In this document: positions 16,528-25,896 of the stretch, piece by piece
Layout: each line of letters begins with the position of its first letter
Numbering within the stretch: position 1 is the stretch's first letter
NCBI GenBank assembly: GCA_017633255.1
Contig: JAGBPS010000004.1
Coordinates: forward strand, 1-59,388
DNA: 59,388 nt
Reading direction: 5' to 3'
Origin: Bacteroidales bacterium
GTDB lineage: Bacteria > Bacteroidota > Bacteroidia > Bacteroidales > WCHB1-69
Notes under the pieces: generated by a model
Told to the model about the DNA's origin: nothing
The model's database searches: none
The model's input: the letters and a program-made list of their open reading frames with translations, nothing else
Made by a program: the position numbers and the translations under genes

Positions 16528-17631
16528 CTAAATTCCTTTCAGCGCATTCACGACAGCTTCTTCAATTGCTTCCTCGCGAAGGTCGCGGGCAAGAATAGTG
16601 CCATCGGCGCCGATGAGGATAATCTGCGGGATACCGTTCACTCCGTATGCATCAGTGGCGTTCCTAGTAGGATCTGTCAGCTGAATCCAGTTCATGTTCA
16701 ACTCCTGGATAGCTTCTGCCTGTGATTCAGGCTTGTCCCAAACGTTCAAACTGATCACCGCAATCTTGTCACCATATTTCTTATAGACATTAGCGATATT
16801 AGGAATTTCACCACGGCAAGGTCTGCACCAGGAAGCCCAGAAATCCACCAAAGCAATCTTTCCAGCCACATAATCGCTCAACTTGGCGGCATTACCGGTC
16901 TTGAAATCAACCACATCAATATCAACATAGGGCTGACCAACCTTGGTAGCTTCCAGTTTCTTCAGCATATCCATCTTCATCTGCACGCTGGGATGGTTCA
17001 CCACCTCGGGAGCCGCACCTTGCAACAGGGTTTCCAACTGATCAGAAGTCAATTGATCAGGAGTTAATTCCACCAGATTATTGATAAAATAAACACCCAA
17101 AATATTGGTTTTATTCTCATCATAATACTGTTTGATAAGCTTGATATCCTCGGCAATAGCCTCATCATATCTCTCCTGGAACTCCTGCATGGCAGCTTTC
17201 TGCTCCTCTTCATCCTCTATTGTCATCAAGGTATAGTAATCTTCTTCCAAGCCCTCGCCCAACGCTTCGTCGCTCACCAAGAAACGGTGCAGCACATCGT
17301 TCAATGCAGTACCAGACAAAGAATCATTCACCAAGTCAGCGTAAATTGTTCCCGGTTCCAACACCGCCATCATATTGTAATTCAAATCCTCCTCATTGGT
17401 ACGGATAGTCACCATTTTGGGAGAACTGACGGTGTCCTTGAAAGTGAAAACGCCATTGGCAATGGTAGTGGAATCCATCACCGTGCCCATAAAAGCGTCG
17501 TACAAGTACACCATCTTGCCCTCAAAAGCGGCATCATCCAAATGACCGTTAAGGGTATATTCATTCTGATGTTTGTTGCAAGCGGCCAACATCAGCAAGG
17601 CCGAACATAAAAATAATGTGATTTTTTTCAT
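16528..17631 (-). CDS. TlpA-family thioredoxin lipoprotein with DUF4369 domain
   Basis: A 367-residue lipoprotein (signal MKKITLFLCSALLMLAACNKH, lipobox Cys at 18). An N-terminal DUF4369 domain (YTLNGHLDDAAFEGKMVYLYD) is followed by a helical acidic region and a C-terminal TlpA/thioredoxin domain with the redox motif WCRPC (VDFWASWCRPCRGEIPNIANVYKKYG) and a cis-Pro loop (GVNGIPQIILIGADG). It should work as a membrane-anchored thiol-disulfide protein in the periplasm. It stands alone on the minus strand, with octamer repeats upstream at 17663-17703. Confidence 0.88.
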   Translation of the reverse strand: MKKITLFLCSALLMLAACNKHQNEYTLNGHLDDAAFEGKMVYLYDAFMGTVMDSTTIANGVFTFKDTVSSPKMVTIRTNEEDLNYNMMAVLEPGTIYADLVNDSLSGTALNDVLHRFLVSDEALGEGLEEDYYTLMTIEDEEEQKAAMQEFQERYDEAIAEDIKLIKQYYDENKTNILGVYFINNLVELTPDQLTSDQLETLLQGAAPEVVNHPSVQMKMDMLKKLEATKVGQPYVDIDVVDFKTGNAAKLSDYVAGKIALVDFWASWCRPCRGEIPNIANVYKKYGDKIAVISLNVWDKPESQAEAIQELNMNWIQLTDPTRNATDAYGVNGIPQIILIGADGTILARDLREEAIEEAVVNALKGI

Positions 17632-17662
17632 TGTGGTTTATTTTTTTGCTTATTGTTTTTGA

Positions 17663-17703
17663 GGTTAAAAGGTTAGAAGGTGAGAGGGTGAGAAGGTGAG
17701 AAT
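17663..17703. repeat. Octamer repeat (ggtgagaa type)
   Basis: Imperfect octamers (ggttaaaa, ggttagaa, ggtgagag, ggtgagaa) between the TlpA-like and malic-enzyme genes. The sequence closely resembles the copy at 21844-21880, which is in the same + orientation. Confidence 0.8.
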
Positions 17704-17743
17704 ATTGATAGGATTATAGAATTACAGGATTATGGATTTTGGA

Positions 17744-19192
17744 TTATGAATTTCTCACTTCTTTCACAACTTCTGAGACCACAGTTTTGATGATTTCTTC
17801 CGGGAATTCGGGAATCAGGCCTTTTTCTTGGAGCAAGTTGCTCATTTCGTGGGCTTTGTCAATGTCTTTCTTGGCTTGCTGATACACTTCATCCCAAGTC
17901 AGATTCTTGATGGCGACACCGTCTTTGATGGCCTGCATGGCCACATCGGCAGCCACCTTGGGGAAGAGGGCACTCTCGAGCATGTTGGGCATGATATTGT
18001 CCACGCTGATGCCACGCTGCTCGGCGAAATCAGCGATAGAATGAGCTGCGCAGATGGCCATCTCATCGGTAATCTTACGGGCGGAAACCAGCAAAGTTCC
18101 CTTCAAAATGGCAGGGAAACATACGGAGTTGTTCACCTGGTTGGGGAAGTCGCCACGACCGGTAGCCACGATATAGGCACCTGCTTCTTTCGCCTTGTAG
18201 GGATAGATTTCCGGCACAGGATTAGCGCACACGAAAACGATAGCCTTATCTGCCATCAGCTTTATCCACTCAGGCTTGATGGTGTCGGGACCGGGTTTGG
18301 ACAGTGCCACCACGAGATCGGCATCCTTGAAAGCCTCTTCCTCAGTCTTAATATGCTCAGGATTAGTAATCTGGCACAATTCCCACTGACGATAAAAACG
18401 AGGATCACCGCTATAACGCTCACGCTGGTCATGCAGAGCTTCCTTGCTGTCGAACATAATCATCTTCTTGGGGTCGGCACCATCGCTGATCATCAGGCGG
18501 GCGATACAAGTATTGGCGGCACCTGAGCCATAGAGAACCGTCTTAATCTCCGACAACTTCTTGCCTGTCAGCTTCAAAGCGTTGAGGATACCTGCCAAGG
18601 TCACACAGGCGGTACCCTGGGCGTCATCGTGCCAAACGGGAATATTGCACTGTTCGCGCAATTCATCCAGCACCTTGAAGCAATTGGGCTGGGAAATATC
18701 CTCCAGGTTGATGGCGCCAAACGACGGCTGCACCATTTTCACCAGTTCTATCAGTTTATCGGCCTGATGCTCACCGTTTTCGTCGCGGCTGTCCACACAA
18801 AGTGCAATGGCATCCACACCACCAAGGTATTTCATCAGCATAGCCTTTCCTTCCATCACACCGAGTCCACCGGGAGGAGTGCAGTCACCATCACCGAGGA
18901 CACGAGTGCTGTCACTCACTACCGCCACAAGGTTCTTGCGGTTGCTCAGCTCGAACGAACGGTCGTTGTCGTCGCGAATGGTTGTGGAAACCGCCGACAC
19001 ACCCGGGGTGTACCAAACATTGAACCAGTTGAAACCATATATCGGTGCCAACGGAACGGTTTGGATTTTGCCTCCGTAAAATTGGTGGGCTTTCAGAGCT
19101 AAATTCTTAAAAAACAAAGTCTTTGCCTTAGCTTTCTGTTCTTCTGAAAAGTCTGAGGGAAAGAAGGATTCTACGCTGTCAAGTGTTTTCAT
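17744..19192 (-). CDS. NAD(P)-dependent malic enzyme, short form
   Basis: A 482-residue malic enzyme without a phosphotransacetylase domain. Visible motifs: VWYTPGVSAVS, VVSDSTRVLGDGDCTPPGGLGVMEGKAMLMK (substrate and metal pocket), FGAINLEDISQPNCFKVL, PVWHDDAQGTA (metal ligands), and the Rossmann motif VLYGSGAANTCIARLM. It decarboxylates malate to pyruvate, linking C4 acids with pyruvate metabolism and producing NAD(P)H. It is monocistronic and divergent from the sodium symporter gene at 19364. The sequence does not settle NAD versus NADP preference. Confidence 0.9.
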   Translation of the reverse strand: MKTLDSVESFFPSDFSEEQKAKAKTLFFKNLALKAHQFYGGKIQTVPLAPIYGFNWFNVWYTPGVSAVSTTIRDDNDRSFELSNRKNLVAVVSDSTRVLGDGDCTPPGGLGVMEGKAMLMKYLGGVDAIALCVDSRDENGEHQADKLIELVKMVQPSFGAINLEDISQPNCFKVLDELREQCNIPVWHDDAQGTACVTLAGILNALKLTGKKLSEIKTVLYGSGAANTCIARLMISDGADPKKMIMFDSKEALHDQRERYSGDPRFYRQWELCQITNPEHIKTEEEAFKDADLVVALSKPGPDTIKPEWIKLMADKAIVFVCANPVPEIYPYKAKEAGAYIVATGRGDFPNQVNNSVCFPAILKGTLLVSARKITDEMAICAAHSIADFAEQRGISVDNIMPNMLESALFPKVAADVAMQAIKDGVAIKNLTWDEVYQQAKKDIDKAHEMSNLLQEKGLIPEFPEEIIKTVVSEVVKEVRNS

Positions 19193-19323
19193 TATCTTAC
19201 TTTAAAATAAGTTGCAAAAATAATAAAAATGCACCAATCTTGTGATGTTTTTTTCCGAAAACATCAAGGAATAAAAATGAAAGAAAAATTAAACATTCTT
19301 ATCATATATTCAATATTTTTATG

Positions 19324-19331
19324 TAAATTTG
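19324..19331 (+). promoter_or_regulatory. Candidate -7 box for the symporter operon
   Basis: TAAATTTG fits TAnnTTTG, 33 bases before the ATG at 19364. No clear -33 TTTG is seen at the expected spacing, so this is a moderate call. Confidence 0.45.
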
Positions 19332-19363
19332 CATTTTTAAATGAATACTGAATCTGACACAAC

Positions 19364-20836
19364 ATGCAAAGCTTAATCTTCTCATTCTTCATACTCTACA
19401 CCATCCTGTTGTTTGTCATCACGGGCATCACCTCGCGGAAGGCCAACAACAAGACCTACTTCACCGGCAACCGCAAATCCCCTTGGTTTGTGGTAGCCTA
19501 TGGCATGATTGGCGCTTCGCTGTCGGGAGTCACCTTCATGTCAGTACCCGGTGACGTAGCCACCACCCAGTTTACCTACTTCGGGGTAGTGCTCGGCTAT
19601 ATCCTCGGCTACCTCACCATCGCCTATGTGCTACTGCCCATCTACTACAAATACAACCTCACTTCCATTTACGAGTTTCTCGGCCAGCGTATCGACAACA
19701 CCGCACAGAAAACCGGTTCCGCCCTATTTATCCTCTCTCGATTATTGGGTTCTGCGCTACGCATGTATCTGGTTATCTTTGTTTTGCAGACTTTTGTCTT
19801 CGACTCCTGGGGTATTCCTATATGGGTTACCGCCTGCGTGATGATCATCATCATCCTTTTATACACTTTCAAAGGCGGATTGAAGACTGTGGTATGGACT
19901 GACACCCTGCAGACCACCTTTATGCTGACCGCTTTGATTATCACTTTAATCGTGATTTTCAAATCGTTAGGCTATAATCTCAGTGACATGTGGCGGGAAA
20001 TGGACCAGGCCGGATACACCAAAACATTCAATACCGACTGGCATTCCAACACCCATTTCCTCAAACAGATTTTCGGTGGTATGTTCATCACCATTGTCAT
20101 GACCGGTCTGGACCAGGATATGATGCAGAAAAACCTGTCCTGCAAAACCCTGAAAGACTCACAGCGCAACATGATGTCCTTCACTGGCATATTGGTGATT
20201 GTCAACGTTTTGTTCCTGCTGTTAGGCGGCAGCATGCTGGTGTACGCCCAGCAGAAAGGCATCGACCTCAGTGGTATGATCGCGGCAGGCAAAACCGACC
20301 GGATTTTCCCCGAGCTGGCCTTCAACCATCTGGACAAAGTCGCCGCCATATTCTTTGTGATAGGCTTGATTTCAGCGGGTTATTCCAGTGCGGACGGCAC
20401 TTTCACCGCCCTCACCACCACCATCTGCTACGACATGCTGAACATTGAGAAACGCTTTCCTGACGAGAAAAAACAGACCACTGTCAGACGCCTGGTACAT
20501 GTATGCATCTCTCTGATATTCGTGGCCATTATCATCATTTTCTCGAGTCACCACAACGACGCCATCATCCGCACCATCTTCATGGTGGCCAGTTACACTT
20601 ATGGTCCCATCCTTGGACTATTTGTGTTCAGCATCTTCACCAAGCGCACTATCCGACAGACCTGGGCCATCCCGTTTATCGCGATTCTGGTGCCCTGCAT
20701 CTGCTATATGCTGTCCAAAAACTCCCAACAGTTCTTCAACGGCTACAAATTCGGCTTCGAACTACTGATTCTGAACGGAGCATTAGTATTTATCTGTCTG
20801 CTGGCCATCAGCAAAAAAGAACTTGTAAAACCATAA
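19364..20836 (+). CDS. Sodium:solute symporter (SSS family)
   Basis: A 490-residue membrane protein with about thirteen hydrophobic segments and SSS-family motifs: GASLSGVTFMSVPGDVA, YKYNLTSIYEFLGQR, RLLGSALRMYLV, a GGLKTVVWTDTLQTTFML stretch, and GLISAGYSSADGTFTALTTTI, where the Ser pair is typical of the Na+ site. It imports an unidentified organic solute with Na+. Its stop codon is immediately followed by the ATG of the PrsW-like gene, and four regulatory genes follow on the same strand. Transport may therefore be linked to the signalling set, or the symporter itself may act as a sensor; that is inference. Confidence 0.88.
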   Translation: MQSLIFSFFILYTILLFVITGITSRKANNKTYFTGNRKSPWFVVAYGMIGASLSGVTFMSVPGDVATTQFTYFGVVLGYILGYLTIAYVLLPIYYKYNLTSIYEFLGQRIDNTAQKTGSALFILSRLLGSALRMYLVIFVLQTFVFDSWGIPIWVTACVMIIIILLYTFKGGLKTVVWTDTLQTTFMLTALIITLIVIFKSLGYNLSDMWREMDQAGYTKTFNTDWHSNTHFLKQIFGGMFITIVMTGLDQDMMQKNLSCKTLKDSQRNMMSFTGILVIVNVLFLLLGGSMLVYAQQKGIDLSGMIAAGKTDRIFPELAFNHLDKVAAIFFVIGLISAGYSSADGTFTALTTTICYDMLNIEKRFPDEKKQTTVRRLVHVCISLIFVAIIIIFSSHHNDAIIRTIFMVASYTYGPILGLFVFSIFTKRTIRQTWAIPFIAILVPCICYMLSKNSQQFFNGYKFGFELLILNGALVFICLLAISKKELVKP

Positions 20837-21838
20837 ATGCCCATGACTCAGATTATCCTTATCACACTTGCGCTAGTTCCCATCCTACTGTTTGTGGTAA
20901 TCGTCACCTTAATGGATGCATTTTCACTTACAGATAGGAATAGGATGGCGTTCAGTCTGACCAGCGGCGGACTCTGTTTTCTGCTGGTATTGGGACTGGG
21001 AGAACTGATGATCGAGTCGGCTGAGATGCCCTATATCACTGCCATTGTGGCCGAATTTCTGAAGGGCTTGCCTCTGCTTTATCTTGTACAGAAACGGAAA
21101 ATTGTAATGTTAGGTGATGCCACCATCTACGGCTCGGCAGTCGGTGCCGGTTACGCCATCATCGAGAACATCCATCTGGTATGGATCAACACCTTCAGCC
21201 ACGGCATGGCGGTAATGCTGGGTTTCGAGGCGGCGGTAATGCATATTGGTTGCACCTCGTTGCTGGCTTACGGACTGATTATCGCCAAGCAAGAGACCTC
21301 CCACAGGTCGTTCACCGTCAGAAACCTAGGAGTATTGGGTGCTTTTGCGGCGGCAATGGCAGTGCACATCATTCACAATGTGGTGCCAATCAACCCTATT
21401 ATACTGACCTCCATACTTGTAGTTTACTTTTTGGTCAGCAAACGCCATATCTTCAAGAAAAACGAAAAAGCCATCCACTCGTGGATTGACCAGTGCCTCA
21501 ACAATGACGTGGCACTGTTGGGCTCCATCCGGGTGGGGAGACTTGCCGATACCAATGCGGGAAAATATCTGCTATCCATCAAAGACGCTTTTGAGCCGGA
21601 GACATTCTTCGATATCTGCTGCTATATCTCTGAATATCTTGAACTTTCCATCACTGCCAAGAGCAATCTGCTGTTAAAGGAATCTGGTTTTCCTGTCATG
21701 CATAGCGAAGAGTCCAAAGCGCGTATCAAAGAGCTGACCGCACTGAAACAACGTATTGGCAAAGCAGGCGTCACCGCCGTGCAACCCATTGTCAACATCA
21801 ACGATGTGGACCATTGGGTGGTGAATGCGTTATTGTAA
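20837..21838 (+). CDS. PrsW-like intramembrane metalloprotease
   Basis: A 333-residue protein with about eight membrane helices in the first 195 residues and a cytosolic tail. PrsW/CPBP-type signature residues are present: AEFLKG (E73, K76), GAGYAIIENIH (E110), MHIGCTSLLAYG (H136) and AMAVHIIHN (H177/H180). This matches the E-x-x-K, F-x-x-x-E and H motifs of PrsW proteases, except that the first Glu of the usual EE pair is Ala. PrsW of Bacillus subtilis cleaves an anti-sigma factor in the membrane. Here the gene directly follows a symporter and precedes a partner-switch module. The tail from residue 195 has no match I recognise. An alternative start is at 20843. Confidence 0.7.
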   Translation: MPMTQIILITLALVPILLFVVIVTLMDAFSLTDRNRMAFSLTSGGLCFLLVLGLGELMIESAEMPYITAIVAEFLKGLPLLYLVQKRKIVMLGDATIYGSAVGAGYAIIENIHLVWINTFSHGMAVMLGFEAAVMHIGCTSLLAYGLIIAKQETSHRSFTVRNLGVLGAFAAAMAVHIIHNVVPINPIILTSILVVYFLVSKRHIFKKNEKAIHSWIDQCLNNDVALLGSIRVGRLADTNAGKYLLSIKDAFEPETFFDICCYISEYLELSITAKSNLLLKESGFPVMHSEESKARIKELTALKQRIGKAGVTAVQPIVNINDVDHWVVNALL

Positions 21839-21843
21839 CATTA

Positions 21844-21880
21844 GGGGTTAGAAGGTTAAAAGGTGAGAAGGTGAGAAGAT
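21844..21880. repeat. Octamer repeat (ggttagaa / ggtgagaa type)
   Basis: Four to five imperfect octamers after the PrsW-like gene, followed by gattacaggattatggatta. Nearly the same composite sequence occurs at 17663-17750 behind another gene. Confidence 0.8.
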
Positions 21881-21949
21881 TGATAGGATTACAGGATTAT
21901 GGATTAAGAATATAGGATTAAGATTTTTTCATAAAAATAAAATATAACA

Positions 21950-22357
21950 ATGTACAGCAAACGTTTTGAGCCCATTGGGGATAAGTGTCATGAAATCATA
22001 GAATATGTGATGGCATCACCGGACATACCGTCACAGGATGATTTGATTTTCAAAATCAGGCTTTCCATCGAGGAAGTCATTGAAAACATTGTGCAATACG
22101 CTTACGAGAACGGCTCCGGTTTTCTGGAAGTAAGCACCAAGCAGGAAGATGGCGTGTTGTACATTAATTTCACTGATGCCGGCACGCCGTTCAACCCCTT
22201 GGACAAACCCGACCCTGACATCAGTCTGTCCGCGGAAGATCGTCCCATTGGAGGCTTAGGTATCTTTATCAGCAAGCAAATGATGGACAAAATTGAATAC
22301 GAATACAAAGACGGCTGCAACGTGCTCACCATGTCAAAAAGAGTTATACCCGCTTAA
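21950..22357 (+). CDS. RsbW-like serine-protein kinase / ATP-binding protein
   Basis: A 135-residue HATPase_c_2 protein. The N box is EEVIENIVQYAYENG (E then N four residues on, binding Mg-ATP), the G1 box is FTDAGTPFNPL, and the G2 box is PIGGLGIFISKQMMD. Such kinases (RsbW, SpoIIAB, BtrW) phosphorylate a STAS-domain antagonist and hold a sigma factor or other target. It is the first gene of the three-gene partner-switching set and lies 11 bases before the phosphatase gene. No sigma factor is encoded nearby, so the target is unknown. Confidence 0.88.
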   Translation: MYSKRFEPIGDKCHEIIEYVMASPDIPSQDDLIFKIRLSIEEVIENIVQYAYENGSGFLEVSTKQEDGVLYINFTDAGTPFNPLDKPDPDISLSAEDRPIGGLGIFISKQMMDKIEYEYKDGCNVLTMSKRVIPA

Positions 22358-22368
22358 AAGGCATTTCC

Positions 22369-24270
22369 ATGAAATTATCACGATCGTTTTCAGCCCGTCT
22401 CAGCACCACCATCTTGGTGATTACCTCCATGCTGTTCATTGTCTCCATGCTGGTGGTGTTGCTCTTTTCGCGCAAAATCATTGCCGAAGAGGCCAAAAAG
22501 AATGCGGCAGAGATGCTTTCCTCCACCTCCCTGAACATCGTCCACACCCTTGACGAGGCCGAGTCAACCGTGAAAAACGTGGCATGGCTGGTGGAAGAAC
22601 GGCTTGAAGACACCACCTACATGTACAGCATCACATCGGCGGTTGTGGCTATTAACGAGGAAATTGTGGGCAGCTGTATCGCTTTCCGACCCAATTATTT
22701 TGAAGGAAAGCACTATTTTGCCCCCTACGCTTACGACTCGGAAAATGACAGCCTTCAGACAAAGCAGCTGGGCAACGACCAGTACAACTACTTCAAGATG
22801 GAATGGTTTGCAGTGCCCTTCCTGACCAAGAAGCCGCATTGGAGCAATCCTTATTTTGACAAAGACGGTGGCCAAATCATGATGACCACCTACTCCTACC
22901 CTATTATGAACGACAAAAAAGAGGTGATTGCCGTAATCACAGCCGACATCAGCATCGAATGGCTCACCCACCAGTTATGCGCTCTCAACCTCAATGACAA
23001 CTCCAAGATTCTTCTTATCGGAGACAAAGGACAATATATCTCGGGAAATCTTCCCGGCATTGGTTTTCAGGAAGATATCGTCAAATACGAGGAAGCCAAA
23101 AAGAATCCGGATTTCGTCAAGCTGATCAAAAAGATGACCTCCCTGGAAAAGGGGACTATGACCATGAGAACCGGACACTACTATTCGTTTGCGGTTTATG
23201 GACCTTTGTATAACGGTTGGTCAACCGCCATCATCACTCCAACGAAAAACACCTTCGCCAAACTGAACTTCATGCAGTTCGTCATCGCCATTGTGTCTGT
23301 TATCGGTCTGTTATTGCTCTTTTTATCATGCCGGAGAATCATCAAGACCCTCACCCGACCCGTCACCGAATTCTCCAAGGCGGCATTGGTGATGGCTCAG
23401 GGAAATTTCCAGGCCCAGCTTCCTCAGATTGAAACGGAAGACGAAATCAAGGACCTGCACGACTCCTTCGAGCAGATGCAGCAATCCATCACCCATTATA
23501 TCCAGGAACTGAAAACCACCACCGCCACCAAGGAACGTTTTGAAAGTGAACTGAATATTGCCCGCCAGATCCAGCTGAGCATGGTGCCCACGGATTTCCC
23601 CGACAACGAAAGGTTCTCCGTTCATGCCCTTCTGCAACCCGCCAGAGAGGTGGGAGGCGATTTTTACGACTTCCAGGAAAAAGACGACAATTTGTTTTTC
23701 GTCATCGGCGACGTGTCGGGCAAGGGAGTTCCCGCAGCTTTGGTGATGGCGATTACCCGAGCGTCTTTCCGTTTCCTCAGCGGTTTGGGATTGACCATCG
23801 ACAAAATGGTAGAAAAAATCAACAACACTCTTAGCACGAGGAATCAGAATAACATGTTTGTCACCCTGTTCGTCGGCAAAATCAATCTGACCACCGGTGA
23901 AATGTACTATTGCAATGCGGGGCATAACCTCATTGTCATCCGACATGCCGACGGTCACGCCGAATACCTTCATGCCAAATCCAATATCGTGGTAGGTGCG
24001 TTCGAGAATTTCAATTACGAACACGAAGTAACCCAATTGGAGAAAGGCAGCCGACTGATCCTTTATACCGATGGAGTCACTGAGGCCGAGGATGTGACGA
24101 AAGCGCAGTACGGCGAACAACGGTTCCTTGATTTTGCGAACAAAATTGATGATAAAGACAGTGCGAAAGATATTGTCGACCATCTGATCACTGATGTCAA
24201 AGGATTTACTGGTGAAGCCACGCAAAATGACGACATCACCATTTTAACCATTTCTTATAAACAAGATTAA
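22369..24270 (+). CDS. Cache-HAMP-SpoIIE phosphatase (RsbU-like sensor)
   Basis: A 633-residue membrane sensor. TM1 spans about residues 13-35. An extracytoplasmic double-Cache region (about 40-295) contains YFEGKHYFAPYAYD and NPYFDKDGGQIMMTTYSYPI, which resemble dCache ligand-binding motifs. TM2 follows (about 302-322), then HAMP, a short coiled coil, and a SpoIIE/PP2C domain with REVGGDFYDF, VIGDVSGKGVPAALVMA, ILYTDGVTEAED and QNDDITILTI supplying the metal-binding Asp residues. It should dephosphorylate the downstream STAS protein in response to a periplasmic ligand. Likely transcribed with the kinase and the STAS gene. Confidence 0.9.
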   Translation: MKLSRSFSARLSTTILVITSMLFIVSMLVVLLFSRKIIAEEAKKNAAEMLSSTSLNIVHTLDEAESTVKNVAWLVEERLEDTTYMYSITSAVVAINEEIVGSCIAFRPNYFEGKHYFAPYAYDSENDSLQTKQLGNDQYNYFKMEWFAVPFLTKKPHWSNPYFDKDGGQIMMTTYSYPIMNDKKEVIAVITADISIEWLTHQLCALNLNDNSKILLIGDKGQYISGNLPGIGFQEDIVKYEEAKKNPDFVKLIKKMTSLEKGTMTMRTGHYYSFAVYGPLYNGWSTAIITPTKNTFAKLNFMQFVIAIVSVIGLLLLFLSCRRIIKTLTRPVTEFSKAALVMAQGNFQAQLPQIETEDEIKDLHDSFEQMQQSITHYIQELKTTTATKERFESELNIARQIQLSMVPTDFPDNERFSVHALLQPAREVGGDFYDFQEKDDNLFFVIGDVSGKGVPAALVMAITRASFRFLSGLGLTIDKMVEKINNTLSTRNQNNMFVTLFVGKINLTTGEMYYCNAGHNLIVIRHADGHAEYLHAKSNIVVGAFENFNYEHEVTQLEKGSRLILYTDGVTEAEDVTKAQYGEQRFLDFANKIDDKDSAKDIVDHLITDVKGFTGEATQNDDITILTISYKQD

Positions 24271-24289
24271 CCAAAAAAATTTAACGAAT

Positions 24290-24592
24290 ATGAATGTAAC
24301 TATCAATCAAGAAGGAAACAAGTACAACGTGATTTTGGAAGGACGCGTTGACACCTCTAACGCCGCTCAATTCGAGCAAGACCTGAAACCCTTAATGGAA
24401 TCTTCTAACGCTGAAATTCAAATAGACTGTTCAGGTATGACCTACACCTCTTCCCAAGGTTTACGTTACTTCCTCATGCTTCAGAAACATGTGATGTCTC
24501 ACAAGGGAAGCTTGGTGCTCTGCAACATGCAACCTCAGGTGAAGGAAGTTTTTGATATTACCGGTTTTTCCAATATCATCAAAATCGTATAG
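24290..24592 (+). CDS. STAS-domain anti-sigma-factor antagonist (RsbV-like)
   Basis: A 100-residue single STAS domain: VILEGRVDTSNAAQFEQDL, IQIDCSGMTYTSSQGLRYFLMLQK with the expected phosphorylation site near S54, and a C-terminal FDITGFSNIIKIV helix-strand. It lies 19 bases after the phosphatase gene. In partner switching, the kinase phosphorylates this protein, the SpoIIE phosphatase reverses it, and the dephospho form sequesters the kinase. Confidence 0.9.
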   Translation: MNVTINQEGNKYNVILEGRVDTSNAAQFEQDLKPLMESSNAEIQIDCSGMTYTSSQGLRYFLMLQKHVMSHKGSLVLCNMQPQVKEVFDITGFSNIIKIV

Positions 24593-24679
24593 GAAAGGTT
24601 GCAATATATTATTGTCATCAACGGCAGGGGAAACCATGTCGTATCTTTGCATTTTCAATCAGAATAAAACCAAAATAAT

Positions 24680-25780
24680 ATGAAACGATTGATTCTTTTC
24701 AGCTTGATGCTGGCACTGGGAATATTCACTAACAATGCCTTTTCCCAAAAACAAGTCTATCCCCTACCCTTGGACAGCACCATCAAACTCAGTGCCAACC
24801 ACTTCTATTATCAGATGCCCACCACCGCCATCAAGGTGAATGTGACGGTGACCAAAGTGCGTGAAATCAAAGGCTACTATGCCGACCAAGCCGAGAAATT
24901 ATTGGGACTCACCAACATCATTTCCGACAACCGCACATTTTACAAGCTGAAAAACGTCAGCATTGAGACCGTCCAGGTACCCGACGCCAAGTTTGCCTTT
25001 GCCGTGGAGCCGTCATCGCAGCAAGTGAAAGAGCAGGCCTATGCCAAGGCGTTATTAAAATCACAAGCTGTTCAGAATGATGTTTTTGAAGAAACCTACA
25101 GCATCCAAATCAAAGGAATTCCCGATTTCTTCCAGAATTACGCTAACGTGAACTATACTGAAACCGAGGATGCCTTTGTGGAGACCAAAATCATCAACGG
25201 CGTGGTGACCCAGGTGCCCGCCAACCGCACGAGACTGGTCAACAAAAGCGCCGAGCAGAAAGTGCAGGAGGCAACAGACCGCATCATACAAATCCGCAAA
25301 GACCGCAACAGCCTGATTGCCGGCGAACAGGAAGTGGCCTACAGTAAAGAGGCTCTGGAGCTGATGATTTCACAATTGAACCAAGCGGAGAACGACTATC
25401 TCGACCTGTTCCGCGGTATCGTGCTGGAAGATGAGATTCACTACACGCTGTATGTGATTCCTGAAAAAGACGAAACTACCATCCCTCTGTTCAGCCTTGA
25501 CCAGAATACAGGATTCATCCCCACCAACTCGGTCACAGCAGCTAACTACAGCTTGTTGCTCACTCCTTTCAACAAAACAATAGCGACTAAAAGACAAGAC
25601 GTTAAAAACAAAAACAAAGGTTTCTGCATACGACATCCTCAAGCATTGTATATCGACCTGCAGCACAACTACGAGACGGTGCATCATTTCGGCATCTACC
25701 AGATGCTGCAATGGGGCGAAATTGAAACACTGCCCGTGAATTTGGATCCGGCGTTGGAAGAAGTGGGGTTCGTTTTTTGA
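24680..25780 (+). CDS. DUF4831 family secreted protein
   Basis: A 366-residue exported protein (signal peptide MKRLILFSLMLALGIFTNNAFSQ) that matches the Bacteroidota DUF4831 family, recognisable by the YYQMPTTAIKVNVTVTKVREIKGYYADQAEKLLGL start of the mature part. The middle is helical (EATDRIIQIRKDRNSLIAGE) and the C-terminus beta-rich. Function unknown; probably periplasmic or outer-membrane associated. It follows the STAS gene by 87 bases, with a TATCTTTG box at 24642-24649 that may give it its own promoter. Confidence 0.75.
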   Translation: MKRLILFSLMLALGIFTNNAFSQKQVYPLPLDSTIKLSANHFYYQMPTTAIKVNVTVTKVREIKGYYADQAEKLLGLTNIISDNRTFYKLKNVSIETVQVPDAKFAFAVEPSSQQVKEQAYAKALLKSQAVQNDVFEETYSIQIKGIPDFFQNYANVNYTETEDAFVETKIINGVVTQVPANRTRLVNKSAEQKVQEATDRIIQIRKDRNSLIAGEQEVAYSKEALELMISQLNQAENDYLDLFRGIVLEDEIHYTLYVIPEKDETTIPLFSLDQNTGFIPTNSVTAANYSLLLTPFNKTIATKRQDVKNKNKGFCIRHPQALYIDLQHNYETVHHFGIYQMLQWGEIETLPVNLDPALEEVGFVF

Positions 25781-25855
25781 GTTGAAAGTTGAAAGTTGAA
25801 AACTGAAAGTTCATTGTTTAAGAATTCAAAATTCAGAATCCAAAATCAACTCATG
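25781..25855. repeat. Heptamer repeats between DUF4831 and lipoprotein genes
   Basis: Runs of gttgaaa / actgaaa heptamers followed by attcaaa / attcaga heptamers. The same two runs in the same order occur in the gap at 54.09-54.15 kb. Confidence 0.85.
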
Positions 25856-25896
25856 GCTCACAGCTCATTCACAGCAAAATAAAAATTTGAACCAAT

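Noticed and set aside
20837..21838. CPBP (Abi) family instead of PrsW
   Set aside because: CPBP proteins have an EExxxR motif; here the Glu is followed three residues later by Lys (AEFLKG) and by the GYAIIEN motif, which fits PrsW better. The distinction is not absolute.
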